From an uncultured Pseudomonadales bacterium (lineage in GTDB: Bacteria; Pseudomonadota; Gammaproteobacteria; Pseudomonadales; Cellvibrionaceae), in assembly GCA_947489425.1 (NCBI GenBank), contig CANLDL010000001.1:186001-250000 (forward strand): 64,000 nucleotides of DNA, in the 5' to 3' direction. The position numbers were made by a program, and so were the translations under genes. How positions within the stretch are numbered: position 1 is the first letter of the stretch; every line of letters begins with the position of its first letter. The notes below the pieces were generated by a model. The model was not told where the DNA came from. It worked only from the letters and a program-made list of their open reading frames with translations, and searched no databases. Below, one piece after another: positions 19,225-28,078 of the stretch.

Positions 19225-20088
19225 ATGAAATCAAAAATATGTATCCTGACTCTTAGTGCAATGATGCTCTCTGGTACTGCAGTGGCTAAAGACTCCTCTG
19301 GTGGACATGCAGCAGTGACTGATTCGGTAATTGCGAAACAGCGCCAAACATTAGCAGATAGCACCAAGGGTAAGGGTTTTGGTCCACAATCACCGAGAGA
19401 TCTTTCTTCAGTTAATGGTAGTAATACTCGCGCTTTTGGTGAGGCTCCTGATCACACTCAAATGAATCTGTGCAATATTCATTTTCATAAAAATGCTGAG
19501 CATAAGGGGCTTAATTTTGCGACGTATGCAGGTAATGGCGATGGCCACGGTTATCAAACAGGTTATCGCTACTCTGGCAACTTAAGTGCTAGTGAATTAC
19601 AACCTGCAAACCGAAAAGTCTGCCCAAGCAAACATAGTCAGCTTTTCTCTGGCGATACCATCGAATTGCATTATGTACACTCAAGTGCGCAGGTTAGCCC
19701 AGCGCCTACCTTAGGTGCTTGCTTAAGCGATTCGGTTAAAAACCCTCAGCTACGCGTAGAGACACAGGTTTTTGTACTGGTAAACGATAAAAAAGCACTA
19801 GATTTTGCAAAACTTACGGAACATGGTAAAAAAAATGGTTTTCACCAAGCGTTAAATATCCCAACTAATACGGGTATTCCTATCGAGTATGCTGGTTCTA
19901 CTACGGGCCCAAGCTACAATGAGAAAGGGTCTCCGTTTCAGGTGTCATGGAGTGTTCGTCCAAAAGTAGCGAAGGTTGATATTAACAGTGTTGCCCAGTG
20001 GTGTGATGCGAATATATTTAATGAGGACCATGCTCATGGCGTCAGAAATCTCGTTACAAACCCTGATTTACTATCAGAGATTAAATAA
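19225..20088 (+). CDS. Exported delta-class carbonic anhydrase candidate
   Basis: A 287-residue protein with a signal peptide (cleavage probably after AVA, residue 21). The core motif NLCNIHFHKNAEHKG (residues 81-95) has His86, His88 and His93 with Glu92, the metal-binding layout I associate with delta-class carbonic anhydrases first described in diatoms (Pfam CA_like). Four cysteines (83, KVCPSK, GACLSD, QWCD) suit disulfides in the periplasm. The expected reaction is reversible hydration of CO2 using zinc. A 165-bp spacer with no strong terminator separates it from the tRNA-Asp gene. The family assignment is from motif memory, not a search. Confidence 0.75.
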   Translation: MKSKICILTLSAMMLSGTAVAKDSSGGHAAVTDSVIAKQRQTLADSTKGKGFGPQSPRDLSSVNGSNTRAFGEAPDHTQMNLCNIHFHKNAEHKGLNFATYAGNGDGHGYQTGYRYSGNLSASELQPANRKVCPSKHSQLFSGDTIELHYVHSSAQVSPAPTLGACLSDSVKNPQLRVETQVFVLVNDKKALDFAKLTEHGKKNGFHQALNIPTNTGIPIEYAGSTTGPSYNEKGSPFQVSWSVRPKVAKVDINSVAQWCDANIFNEDHAHGVRNLVTNPDLLSEIK

Positions 20089-20277
20089 TTACCTAGTTTG
20101 ATAGTAGTTTTGTATAATCAACAAAAATAACGTAAACACACGGATGTGTTGTGAGATAATCTCGTATTAACATTTCTCAAGCTAAGCTGATGGCTGTTTA
20201 CCTTTCGGGTATTAATTATTATTCAGCAAGCATTATTATCCAAAATTAATAGTACGCACTTATATTAAGAGGCATTT

Positions 20278-20652
20278 ATGGCTTATAAACGAATGGTGAT
20301 GGAAGTTGGCATGGGAGTTGATCTCCAGGGGGCCGATTACACAAAAGCAGCAGTAAGAGCTGTAATGGATGCACTTAGGCATAATTCGCTCACGGTTGCC
20401 CCTGCGTTTGGTATTGCTAAAGAAGACATGAAAATAGAAGTGTCTATTGGTGTTGCTAAACCAGAAGCCGTTGATAAAGACGCTGTAGAGGCGGTATTCC
20501 CCTATGGCAACGTGAGTGCTGAGATTGTTGAAGGTGGCCTCGATATCGTTGCCGATTGCGGTACTAAAGTTACCGTAGTCGCTAATGCAGCAGCCGTTGT
20601 TTACCTCAATTTGGTTGATACGCAAGCAGGCGATCAAGGAGAAGGGGCTTAA
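20278..20652 (+). CDS. Lin0512 family protein, first tandem copy
   Basis: A 124-residue protein of the conserved Lin0512 family (TIGR02058), function unknown. It opens with KRMVMEVGMGVDLQGADYTKAAVRAV and continues with MKIEVSIGVAKPEAVDKDAV, both of which recur in the next gene. The compact alternating pattern suggests an alpha/beta fold that oligomerises. AGAGG precedes the ATG. The stop is four bases before the start of its paralogue, so the pair is cotranscribed and probably made in matched amounts. No active site can be named. Confidence 0.85.
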   Translation: MAYKRMVMEVGMGVDLQGADYTKAAVRAVMDALRHNSLTVAPAFGIAKEDMKIEVSIGVAKPEAVDKDAVEAVFPYGNVSAEIVEGGLDIVADCGTKVTVVANAAAVVYLNLVDTQAGDQGEGA

Positions 20653-20656
20653 TACT

Positions 20657-21016
20657 ATGGCTATACAACGTATTATTTTAGAGATGGGTACAGGTAATGA
20701 TCTTTACGGTGAGGATTACACAAAAGCGGCTGTTCGTGCCGTTCAAGATGCTCTCCATCACAGCTCTATTACTTTATTCCGCTCGATGAATATAGATAGA
20801 GAGTCGATGATGGTTGAAGTCACCATTGGTGTGCAATACCCCGATAAAGTCGACAAAGACGAAGTTGCTAAGCAGATCCCCTTTGGTAGTGTTAAAGTTA
20901 ATACTGTAAAAGGCGGGCTTAATATTACACATGAGCCAGAGGTTGTAAGTGTCATTGCAACTGCTGCCGTTGCCGCTAGATTAGATATACCTGAAGGACG
21001 CTATATACAAGGCTGA
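20657..21016 (+). CDS. Lin0512 family protein, second tandem copy
   Basis: A 119-residue paralogue of the preceding gene. Shared blocks include DYTKAAVRAV, DALHHSSIT, VEVTIGV and VDKDEV; the C-terminal third has diverged. I start it at the ATG at 20657, preceded by GGAGAAGGGG, because the longer in-frame reading from 20585 overlaps the first gene and adds unrelated residues. Two adjacent, diverged copies suggest a heteromeric complex. It is followed 16 bp later by the DUF2007 gene, which points to one operon running into holB. Confidence 0.85.
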   Translation: MAIQRIILEMGTGNDLYGEDYTKAAVRAVQDALHHSSITLFRSMNIDRESMMVEVTIGVQYPDKVDKDEVAKQIPFGSVKVNTVKGGLNITHEPEVVSVIATAAVAARLDIPEGRYIQG

Positions 21017-21032
21017 ATGTCTTGTTGATATC

Positions 21033-21359
21033 ATGCAAAAAGTCTACACAGAACAAACACTACTAGGGGTTACCAATGTGCAAAATTTATTGGCAGCCTC
21101 ACACATAGACGCGAAAATTCGTAATCAATTCGCGGCAGGTGGTGTGGGTGAGATTGCATCTATTGATGCATGGCCTGAGCTATGGGTTGATTATCCCGAT
21201 GTTGCTTTGGCAAAGAAAATTATCAGCGATTACCAATCCCCCAATAGAGGCTCTGATTGGTTGTGCCTTTGTGGTGAGAAAAATGGTACTGCATTTGCTA
21301 GTTGTTGGGCCTGCGGGCACGATAAGCCTACATTAAAGTCAGCCAAGGTAGACTGCTAA
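21033..21359 (+). CDS. DUF2007 protein with C-terminal zinc ribbon
   Basis: A 108-residue two-part protein. Residues 1-70 match the DUF2007 domain (VYTEQTLLGVTNVQNLLAASHIDAKIR and DAWPELWVDYPDVALAKKII), a small ferredoxin-like fold with GlnB-like geometry. Residues 76-98 hold a CxC...CxxC metal site (LCLCGEKNG, SCWACG) resembling a RanBP2-type zinc ribbon. The role is unknown. It ends six bases before holB and follows the Lin0512 pair closely, so it sits within the operon. Confidence 0.8.
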   Translation: MQKVYTEQTLLGVTNVQNLLAASHIDAKIRNQFAAGGVGEIASIDAWPELWVDYPDVALAKKIISDYQSPNRGSDWLCLCGEKNGTAFASCWACGHDKPTLKSAKVDC

Positions 21360-21365
21360 GTATCT

Positions 21366-22472
21366 ATGGAATCAATCACTAAAGCGACCTCGTACTTACC
21401 CATTCCTTACCCTTGGCAGCAGCCCCTATGGCAAGGTTTTATTGCTCAATTTGAACAAGAACGCCTACCTCATGCGCTTTTATTGGCAGGCCAAAAAGGT
21501 ATCGGTAAATGGCACTATGCGAATGTCATTGCCGATTTCTTGCTGTGCTCTTCTCCAAAGTCTGGCCTTGCCTGCGGGCAATGTAAGAGTTGCCAGCTTA
21601 TTCAGTCAGAAACTCACCCAGATAAAATGCTAGTTATCCCGGAGGAGCCTGGTAAGCTGATTAAAGTCGATCAAATTCGCCAATTAGCAACGCGAATCTC
21701 AAATACAGCCCAACAGGGCGGTCGTAAAGTCGTTATTTTAGGACCCGTTGAGCAGCTCAACATCAATGCGGCTAATGCATTGCTTAAAAACTTAGAGGAG
21801 CCATCGGACGATACCTTTTTTATACTCTACTCCCATGTGATGAGTGGTGTGATTGCAACAATTAGAAGCCGCTGTCAGCTCTTATCGCTGCCTACACCTA
21901 ATCGTGATTTGGTTGTTCAGTGGCTAAAGGATTTAGGCTTAGGGCGTGATAAAAAAGCCGGGGCTAAAAACAATAAAGAGCACAATAATGAGCTATACGA
22001 GGTGCTAAACTTAGCAGGGCATGCGCCTTTAATTGCAAAATCTTTACTCGACAATAATGATACAACCGAGAGTCTACAAAGCTTTTACGATGGGCTTTTG
22101 TCGTTGCAGCAAACCCAGCAATCAGGTCGCCAATATGTCGATATTGATGTTGCTAAGGCTTGGCTTGATATAGAGCTTAGCGATACTATTGAATGGTGGA
22201 TTCAACTGCTGCAAAAATTCCTAAGAGAGCCTTATAAGTATTCAACGAATCAAGTTGCTTCCTCTTATGGCTTTATCGATAGTATTATTCAACTGCAAAG
22301 GGGCTGTGATAAGCTCAACAAGCAGTGGTTGTTTAAATTTATGGATAAGCTATTAACCTTAAAAAAACAATTACTCCACGGTGCCAATCCTAACAAACAG
22401 TTGCTACTCGAAGAGTTAGTCATGGATTGGTGCGCTATAATAAAAACTCAAAATACCGGAGCAGAGAGTTAG
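21366..22472 (+). CDS. holB: DNA polymerase III delta' subunit
   Basis: A 368-residue clamp-loader subunit. The AAA+ domain starts with LPHALLLAGQKGIGKW (P-loop at about 41-48), then a zinc module CGQCKSCQ, sensor/Walker B region and NAANALLKNLEEP. The SRC motif IRSRCQLL supplies the arginine finger in trans. C-terminal residues form the collar domain. Delta' helps open the beta clamp at replication primers. The gene is directly fused by position to pilZ: the TAG stop is followed at once by the pilZ ATG. In Pseudomonas the gene before holB is tmk; here it is the DUF2007 gene. Confidence 0.92.
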   Translation: MESITKATSYLPIPYPWQQPLWQGFIAQFEQERLPHALLLAGQKGIGKWHYANVIADFLLCSSPKSGLACGQCKSCQLIQSETHPDKMLVIPEEPGKLIKVDQIRQLATRISNTAQQGGRKVVILGPVEQLNINAANALLKNLEEPSDDTFFILYSHVMSGVIATIRSRCQLLSLPTPNRDLVVQWLKDLGLGRDKKAGAKNNKEHNNELYEVLNLAGHAPLIAKSLLDNNDTTESLQSFYDGLLSLQQTQQSGRQYVDIDVAKAWLDIELSDTIEWWIQLLQKFLREPYKYSTNQVASSYGFIDSIIQLQRGCDKLNKQWLFKFMDKLLTLKKQLLHGANPNKQLLLEELVMDWCAIIKTQNTGAES

Positions 22473-22823
22473 ATGGCCAATTTTTCAGCTGGTGGTGCAG
22501 GTATATTATCATTAACAATCAAAGATAAAGCGGTGCTTTATGCTGCATATATGCCCTATGTAACCAACGGAGGGTTATTTATCCCGACAAATAAAAGCTA
22601 TAGCGTGGGTGATGAGGTCTTTGTTTTGCTAAATTTGATGGAGGAACCTGAGAAGATCCCCGTTGCGGGCAAGGTTGTTTGGATAACCCCTAAAGGTGCA
22701 CAAGGTAACCGTTCTGCAGGTATTGGTATTCAGTTTACTGAGGAAGGTTCTGTTGCTGTTAACAAAATAGAGACCTACCTAGCAGGTATGGTCGAATCTG
22801 AGCGGCCAACCCATACGATGTAA
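22473..22823 (+). CDS. pilZ: Type IV pilus assembly protein PilZ
   Basis: A 116-residue PilZ-domain protein. The ordering LSLTIKDKAVLYAAYMPYVTNGGLFIPTNK and KVVWITPKGAQGNRSAGIGIQF is that of the founding PilZ of Pseudomonas. Like that protein it lacks the RxxxR c-di-GMP motif at its N-terminus, so it probably does not bind c-di-GMP. PilZ works with FimX and PilB in pilus extension. It starts immediately after the holB stop, the conserved holB-pilZ-tatD order, and a pilus ATPase lies 28 kb away. Confidence 0.93.
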   Translation: MANFSAGGAGILSLTIKDKAVLYAAYMPYVTNGGLFIPTNKSYSVGDEVFVLLNLMEEPEKIPVAGKVVWITPKGAQGNRSAGIGIQFTEEGSVAVNKIETYLAGMVESERPTHTM

Positions 22824-22890
22824 TCGTTTCGTATGTAGTTATTTCGTATATTGATATTCAAACGTTTCCAAAACCTGATAATAAAAGATT

Positions 22891-23694
22891 ATGCTAGTCG
22901 ATTCTCATTGCCACCTAGATAGATTAAAACTCGAAAAATACGAAAATGGCTTAGCCGGAGCTATAGAAGCGGCTCTAGCTCGCGATATTCAGCAATTATT
23001 ATGCGTGGGCATTAGCATTAATAACCGTGAAGAGGTTGTTAACATCGCTGAAAAATTCGATCCTGTTGTATGTTCTGTGGGTGTGCACCCCTGTGATGTA
23101 AAAGAGGGACTAGCCTCTGAGGATGATCTCGTTGATTGGTCGCGCCACCCCAAAGTGGTTGCACTGGGTGAGACAGGGCTAGATTACTACTACAGCGAGG
23201 ATGATAAAGTCCTGCAGCACGAGAGCTTTTCTATCCACTTACGTGCAGCTGCGCGGGCAAAATTACCCGTTATTGTGCATACGCGTGATGCCCGTGAAGA
23301 TACAATTAATCTCATTAAAGAGTATGGTAGCCAAGAGCATGCAGGCGTCTTACATTGCTTTACTGAAAACTGGGAGATGGCCAAACGCGCTATAGACATG
23401 AATTACATGATTTCGCTTTCAGGGATTGTGACTTTTAAAAATGCCTTAGAACTAAAAGAAGTGGCTAAACAAATTCCCCTTGACCGCTTACTTGTCGAAA
23501 CAGATTCTCCATATCTTGCTCCTGTGCCTTTTAGAGGTAAACCTAATGAGCCTCAGTATGTGCGTGAAGTCGCTGAATATGTGGCTGAATTAAAAGGTAT
23601 TAGCTTTGAAGAGCTAGCGCGTATTACCACCTATAATTTTTATCGACTATTCCCTAAAGCTGACGTCTTTAATATTAAAAAACAAGTCTCTTAA
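22891..23694 (+). CDS. TatD family metal-dependent hydrolase
   Basis: A 267-residue TIM-barrel hydrolase with all family metal ligands: HCH in VDSHCHLDRL, Glu in GETGLDYYY, His in VIVHTRDA, His in LHCFTE, and Asp in ETDSPYLAP. It is closest by position and sequence to the YcfH branch that follows holB-pilZ in many gammaproteobacteria. TatD proteins have 3'-5' DNA/RNA exonuclease or D-aminoacyl-tRNA related activity in different reports; the substrate here is not certain. It is 67 bp after pilZ. Confidence 0.92.
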   Translation: MLVDSHCHLDRLKLEKYENGLAGAIEAALARDIQQLLCVGISINNREEVVNIAEKFDPVVCSVGVHPCDVKEGLASEDDLVDWSRHPKVVALGETGLDYYYSEDDKVLQHESFSIHLRAAARAKLPVIVHTRDAREDTINLIKEYGSQEHAGVLHCFTENWEMAKRAIDMNYMISLSGIVTFKNALELKEVAKQIPLDRLLVETDSPYLAPVPFRGKPNEPQYVREVAEYVAELKGISFEELARITTYNFYRLFPKADVFNIKKQVS

Positions 23695-23706
23695 TCGGTC
23701 ACTTTT

Positions 23707-24171
23707 ATGAGTATTCCTGTTGTTCTTGGATTATTTTTTGCGCTGTTCGGTGCATCGCTGCTTAGAACCGCGCTTAAAAACTATAAAAAAGCGCAAAAAA
23801 GTATCGAGTGGACGCAAACGACAGGGAAAGTGAAAAAGGTAGTGCTGATAGGCAAGCGCTTAATCGACGGTAAAATGCAGGACGCTGATAGATTACAAAT
23901 CGATTACGAATACAGTGTTGAGGGTGAATCATATATTGGCCATCAAATTGCCTTTTATACCTTAATGTACCCAGCAAGCTATGAGCTTGCGCAACAATAC
24001 CCTTTGGGAAGTGAAATAACGATTTATTACAACCCAAGTAAACTAGATGAATCTGTGCTGATTACAGGTACCCGCAGGGACAAACCGTATAGTGAGATTT
24101 TTATAGCTGCCTTTGGCCTTGTATGTGGTTGTAGTGTGATGATGGCAGGCCTAATAGGATTAATTGGCTAG
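23707..24171 (+). CDS. DUF3592 domain-containing membrane protein
   Basis: A 154-residue protein with an N-terminal helix (residues 4-20), a soluble domain WTQTTGKVKKVV...IDYEYSVEGESYIG...GSEITIYYNPSKLDESVL and a C-terminal hydrophobic hairpin (about 130-153). The YYNPxxPxxxxL-like stretch is the hallmark of DUF3592. Function is unknown. It begins 12 bp after tatD and probably closes the holB operon. The following 235 bp to the GGDEF/EAL gene hold no clear element. Confidence 0.8.
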   Translation: MSIPVVLGLFFALFGASLLRTALKNYKKAQKSIEWTQTTGKVKKVVLIGKRLIDGKMQDADRLQIDYEYSVEGESYIGHQIAFYTLMYPASYELAQQYPLGSEITIYYNPSKLDESVLITGTRRDKPYSEIFIAAFGLVCGCSVMMAGLIGLIG

Positions 24172-24406
24172 TCTTATAATAACTTTCTTTGGTTGAATCG
24201 TTCTGTTTCCGTAAATTATCAAACGTACTTTCGTCCATTTAATTGTCTTTATTTTCCTCTTCTTTTTGATTCAAATACATAATATATTTAATAAGCTGTT
24301 TAAAAAATAGACTATTAATTACTCCTTATAATTGCTAGTATCATGTAGCAGGAAGTTTATTTAATATGCCTGCACTCTTGGTTAAGATAACTTTAGAGTA
24401 TGAAGT

Positions 24407-26461
24407 ATGAATAGACATACGGATATTTTTAACTCTACAAAAATAGATACAAGAGCTCGTTTACGTCTGCTCTACGGTAATGCTATTGGTGGTTTATTTG
24501 TTACTTTTTTGTGCATGTCTGTACTGTGTTTTGCCTTTGATACTCCTGAGCAACAATCCTCTAAAACAACAGTTTTCTTTGTATTTCTAGCCATCCATAC
24601 CCTTAGGTTAATCGATAATATATGGAGCTTACGTCAGTTCAAAGGCCCCGATGTTAATCTAGTCACTGCAGCTTGGCGTTTTAGTACTGGTATTGTTTTG
24701 AATAGTAGTATTTGGGCCACTTACAGTGTGCTCTTTGTACCGACAATGCAAGATATAGAAATTACTGTCACTGCTATTATTATGTCTGCACTAGCCGGTG
24801 GTGCCATTACGGTTTTAGCCGCTTCAAATCGCCTTTCAATTATTTACATGTCGAGCTTGATACTGCCTTTCTCTATTATGGGGTTTTACAGTGAGTTTGA
24901 ATATTTTCACTACATTTCATTTTTGGGCTTCAGTTTTTGGTTAGTGATGATGGTATCAGCAGGGCAGGCGGGTAGATTTATATCAGAAACACTTTCACTG
25001 AAAAATCAAAATGCTTCATTGCTCGATTTAATGGATATAGAAAAAAAAGAAGTCGAACGTGTTAACAATCAGTTAATAACCGTTAATGAACAACTCGATC
25101 GATATAACCACACACTTGAGTCGGAAGTTGAAAAGCGCACCGAAGAGATCTATCGACTGTCTAATATAGATTCTCTAACAGGCCTCGCTAATCGTAGTGC
25201 CTTTTTAAAAAACCTTAAAAAACTACTACATCAAGCCATTAATAGCGGGCTTGATAAGCACTATGCATTGCTGTTTATTGACCTGGATGGTTTCAAGGAT
25301 GTTAATGATGGTTTTGGCCATAAGATAGGTGATGCGGTACTCAGTGAGATTGCCTATCGGCTTAAACAGTATGAGATAGTTATCGATATGGATGGCCGCA
25401 AAGATATTATGTTGTGCCGTTGGGGAGGTGATGAGTTTTTATTGTTGAGGTTATTTGAAGGCGATAATACCCTTGATACGCTTATAGAAAGTATTCAGCA
25501 AAGTGTGTTAGAGCCAATTAGCATCGCTTCTAATAATATAATTCTTAGCGCTAGTATTGGTATTGCAAAATTCCCACTGGATAGTGTCGATGCGCATGAG
25601 CTGATTCAATATGCAGATATCTCTATGTATCACCATAAAAAACATGGCGAAGGTAAGGCGACGCATTTTTCACCGAGCTTATTCATAGAGTTCCAACACG
25701 ACCAAGTTATTCGAGATGGCCTCAAATATGCACTTGCTAAAAATGAAATTTCGTTATTTTATCAACCGATTATCGATATCAATACAAACAAGCCCTGGGC
25801 CATAGAAGCACTGGCCAGATGGCAGCATAATGATCAGTCGGTGCCGGCTTGCGATTTTATCCCGATGGCTGAAAAATCAGGTCGTATTATTGAGATTGGT
25901 GCCTGGGTACTTCATCAAGCTTGCCAAGATGCCGTACAGTGGCCATACAAGCTTGCTCCTGCGGTATCCGTTAATGTGTCTTCCTTGCAGCTGCTGGATG
26001 CAAATTTTATTGAAGTGATTAATCGAGCATTATCTGATAGTGGGTTGGCCCCTAACAGATTGTATCTGGAAATAACTGAAAGCGTCATGCTAGAAAATGG
26101 TGAGCTAGCCAGCTCGCAACTTAAAGCAATCAGCGATAAGGGAATAAATATTTCTATTGATGATTTTGGTACAGGTTTCTCTTCGCTTAATCAATTGCAA
26201 ACAATGTCGTTTGATATCATTAAAATTGATCGGAGTTTTTTACAAGGCTTGAGTCAAAAAGACCTCACGATTATAGCTGCCACTAAATTAATAGCCGATG
26301 AATTTGATGCCAAAACAGTGGCCGAAGGTATTGAGACCGAATCAGAGTTAATGAGCTTAAAAGCATTGGGGATTCGATATATTCAAGGTTATCTACTGGC
26401 TAAGCCCATGACGAATGACATGTTATATGATTGGATTAATAGCTTTTCAGGCGCTAAATAA
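24407..26461 (+). CDS. Membrane GGDEF/EAL cyclic-di-GMP protein
   Basis: A 684-residue protein. Residues 20-200 hold about six membrane helices, 205-250 a probable coiled-coil linker (MDIEKKEVERVNNQL...), then a GGDEF domain with intact CRWGGDEF at about 341-345 and an EAL domain with intact AIEALARW at about 466. EAL metal and catalytic motifs DDFGTGFSSL, KIDRSF and VAEGIET are all present. Both domains therefore look catalytically competent for making and breaking c-di-GMP. The residues before GGDEF (GRKDIMLCRW) do not give the usual RxxD inhibitory site at the canonical spacing. The sensory cue of the membrane part is unknown. Confidence 0.92.
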   Translation: MNRHTDIFNSTKIDTRARLRLLYGNAIGGLFVTFLCMSVLCFAFDTPEQQSSKTTVFFVFLAIHTLRLIDNIWSLRQFKGPDVNLVTAAWRFSTGIVLNSSIWATYSVLFVPTMQDIEITVTAIIMSALAGGAITVLAASNRLSIIYMSSLILPFSIMGFYSEFEYFHYISFLGFSFWLVMMVSAGQAGRFISETLSLKNQNASLLDLMDIEKKEVERVNNQLITVNEQLDRYNHTLESEVEKRTEEIYRLSNIDSLTGLANRSAFLKNLKKLLHQAINSGLDKHYALLFIDLDGFKDVNDGFGHKIGDAVLSEIAYRLKQYEIVIDMDGRKDIMLCRWGGDEFLLLRLFEGDNTLDTLIESIQQSVLEPISIASNNIILSASIGIAKFPLDSVDAHELIQYADISMYHHKKHGEGKATHFSPSLFIEFQHDQVIRDGLKYALAKNEISLFYQPIIDINTNKPWAIEALARWQHNDQSVPACDFIPMAEKSGRIIEIGAWVLHQACQDAVQWPYKLAPAVSVNVSSLQLLDANFIEVINRALSDSGLAPNRLYLEITESVMLENGELASSQLKAISDKGINISIDDFGTGFSSLNQLQTMSFDIIKIDRSFLQGLSQKDLTIIAATKLIADEFDAKTVAEGIETESELMSLKALGIRYIQGYLLAKPMTNDMLYDWINSFSGAK

Positions 26462-27518
26462 TATCTGGCAATTCAACTCTATTCCAAAGGTTTGTTGCTA
26501 GTGTTTGATTGCTAACCCAATCGTCCTCTTCGAGTCCATTAACAATCCAGTCCGCAATAGCAGCAGGAACATCGGGGTAAGTAATACGTTTGCCTTCGAA
26601 ATTAGCTAACCAATTTTTAAGTACAGCGAAATCTAACGTTGTCATGCTCGTACCCAAACCTAATTTTTCTAAGGCAACGGCGTTAGAGAGTTGTTCCATT
26701 TGTCCTTTGAGTGGCTTAACCAGTAATTTTTTACCAAGGTGAATAGCCTCACTACCTAACTCAAATCCAGCGTTAGTGATAACACCATTGCAGTTGGCTA
26801 AGTCTGCTTTGAAGCCTTCACGACTTAGTGGGCATAAAGTGATATGTGTTAAGTGGCTGGAGTCAGTAACAAGTTGTTGAGAGAAGTTACCATAAACATA
26901 AAATTGGTAATGACTAAAGGGCTCGATAAAGCTAATAGTGTCCTCGGGATTTTCAAAACCAAGGTAGACGACAATTTTATTGCTAACAATTGAGGCAGGC
27001 TCTGGGTGCGTCTCTGCAATAGGTGGCAATATAGGTTGATCAAAGTGATGCCAGTGTAGTCCAAGTTTTATAGTGGCAGGTGCAAAGTGTTTCATAAAAA
27101 ATCGAGTAAGAAAATTTTCGCCTGCTTTTGGTATATTGTGTTCAAAGGCGTATTGATGGCCTAGCGCGATGGATTTTTTATATTGCTTTTTTGCGGCCCA
27201 TGCACTGATGGGCTCAAAGTCTGTGAGGATAAGGTCGTATTGATCAAGATCGAGTGATTGGATATCCCTATAGAGTTGCATTAGGTTATTCTTTTTCATG
27301 GTTTCAAATATCTGAACAGAACCCGCTTTGGTGGCAAAGGTTAAACCTTGGCAGCAGCGAAAGTGACCAAACTCTTCCATATCAAATAAAAGCTGCTTTT
27401 CTCTGCCACTGAACAAATAATCAACGTCAATACCTTTTTGCTTTAAAGCTTTGTTCATCGCGCGAGCACGTGTGATGTGTCCATTTCCTGTTGCCTGTAC
27501 GCCGTATAGTATTTTCAC
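26454..27518 (-). CDS. MJ1255/VC2487-type glycosyltransferase
   Basis: A 354-residue GT-B-like protein of the MJ1255/VC2487 family (TIGR00661). The opening MKILYGVQATGNGHITRARAM is the glycine-rich donor-site loop, and ITNAGFELGSEAIHLGKKLLVKP near the C-terminus is the nucleotide-sugar binding block of MurG-like enzymes. The start codon is GTG. The acceptor is unknown. It is 35 bp downstream of a PAP2 phosphatase on the same strand, suggesting a shared role in lipid-linked sugar or glycolipid metabolism. It converges with the GGDEF/EAL gene, with an 8-bp overlap. Confidence 0.87.
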   Translation of the reverse strand: MKILYGVQATGNGHITRARAMNKALKQKGIDVDYLFSGREKQLLFDMEEFGHFRCCQGLTFATKAGSVQIFETMKKNNLMQLYRDIQSLDLDQYDLILTDFEPISAWAAKKQYKKSIALGHQYAFEHNIPKAGENFLTRFFMKHFAPATIKLGLHWHHFDQPILPPIAETHPEPASIVSNKIVVYLGFENPEDTISFIEPFSHYQFYVYGNFSQQLVTDSSHLTHITLCPLSREGFKADLANCNGVITNAGFELGSEAIHLGKKLLVKPLKGQMEQLSNAVALEKLGLGTSMTTLDFAVLKNWLANFEGKRITYPDVPAAIADWIVNGLEEDDWVSNQTLATNLWNRVELPDII

Positions 27519-27553
27519 TTGGTATTCCCAATTAATATGAGGTTAATTTTTTA

Positions 27554-28078
27554 TTAGGCCAGTACGTAGAGGCTGTATTGGCTAATACTAAACCCTAGCA
27601 AGGCGCCAGCGAGTGTATCAGTCGGGAAGTGTACGCCGAGTATAACCCGAGATATTGCCACGTTAATGGCCCAAATTAATAAGGGTATGAGTAGATACGG
27701 GTAGGCAAAGCTAATAAGCCCTGTTGCCAAAAAAGCAGCGGAGGTATGCCCCGATGGAAAGCTAAACTGATCCGAGGGCTGTATAACACTGCTAAAACCC
27801 GGTATTGCTTGCTGTGGGCGATTGCGCCTTAGCCTATTTTTTAAAATAAAATAAAGGGAGCGCTCTATAACTAGGCCGAGTGCAAAAGCCTTTAATAGCA
27901 GCCATTGCCCCAAAACAACAAAAATAGAATTAGCCAGTAAGTATAGATGGCCGTCGGCACTGCCAGAGACCCAACGATAAGTGCTAAGAATAGGCTGTTT
28001 ATATTTTCCAAGACACCAATGCCTACACCAGCGAAAGGCCTGTAGATCAACTCCATGAATGATTTGCAAAATTCTCAT
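27554..28078 (-). CDS. PAP2-family membrane phosphatase
   Basis: A protein of about 174 residues with the three PAP2 signatures: K-x6-RP (KNRLRRNRP), PSGHT (SFPSGHTSAA) and SR-x5-H-x3-D (SRVILGVHFPTD). It has five to six hydrophobic helices. Family members remove phosphate from phosphatidic acid or undecaprenyl pyrophosphate; the acidic set is complete. I place the start at the ATG at 28078, with AGGAG eight bases upstream; the GTG three codons earlier overlaps that ribosome site. It is followed by the MJ1255-type glycosyltransferase gene. Confidence 0.88.
   Translation of the reverse strand: MRILQIIHGVDLQAFRWCRHWCLGKYKQPILSTYRWVSGSADGHLYLLANSIFVVLGQWLLLKAFALGLVIERSLYFILKNRLRRNRPQQAIPGFSSVIQPSDQFSFPSGHTSAAFLATGLISFAYPYLLIPLLIWAINVAISRVILGVHFPTDTLAGALLGFSISQYSLYVLA

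Noticed and set aside
20585..20656. Longer N-terminus of the second Lin0512 protein
   Set aside because: It overlaps the first gene in another frame and adds residues absent from the family, while the ATG at 20657 has a strong GGAGAAGGGG site.
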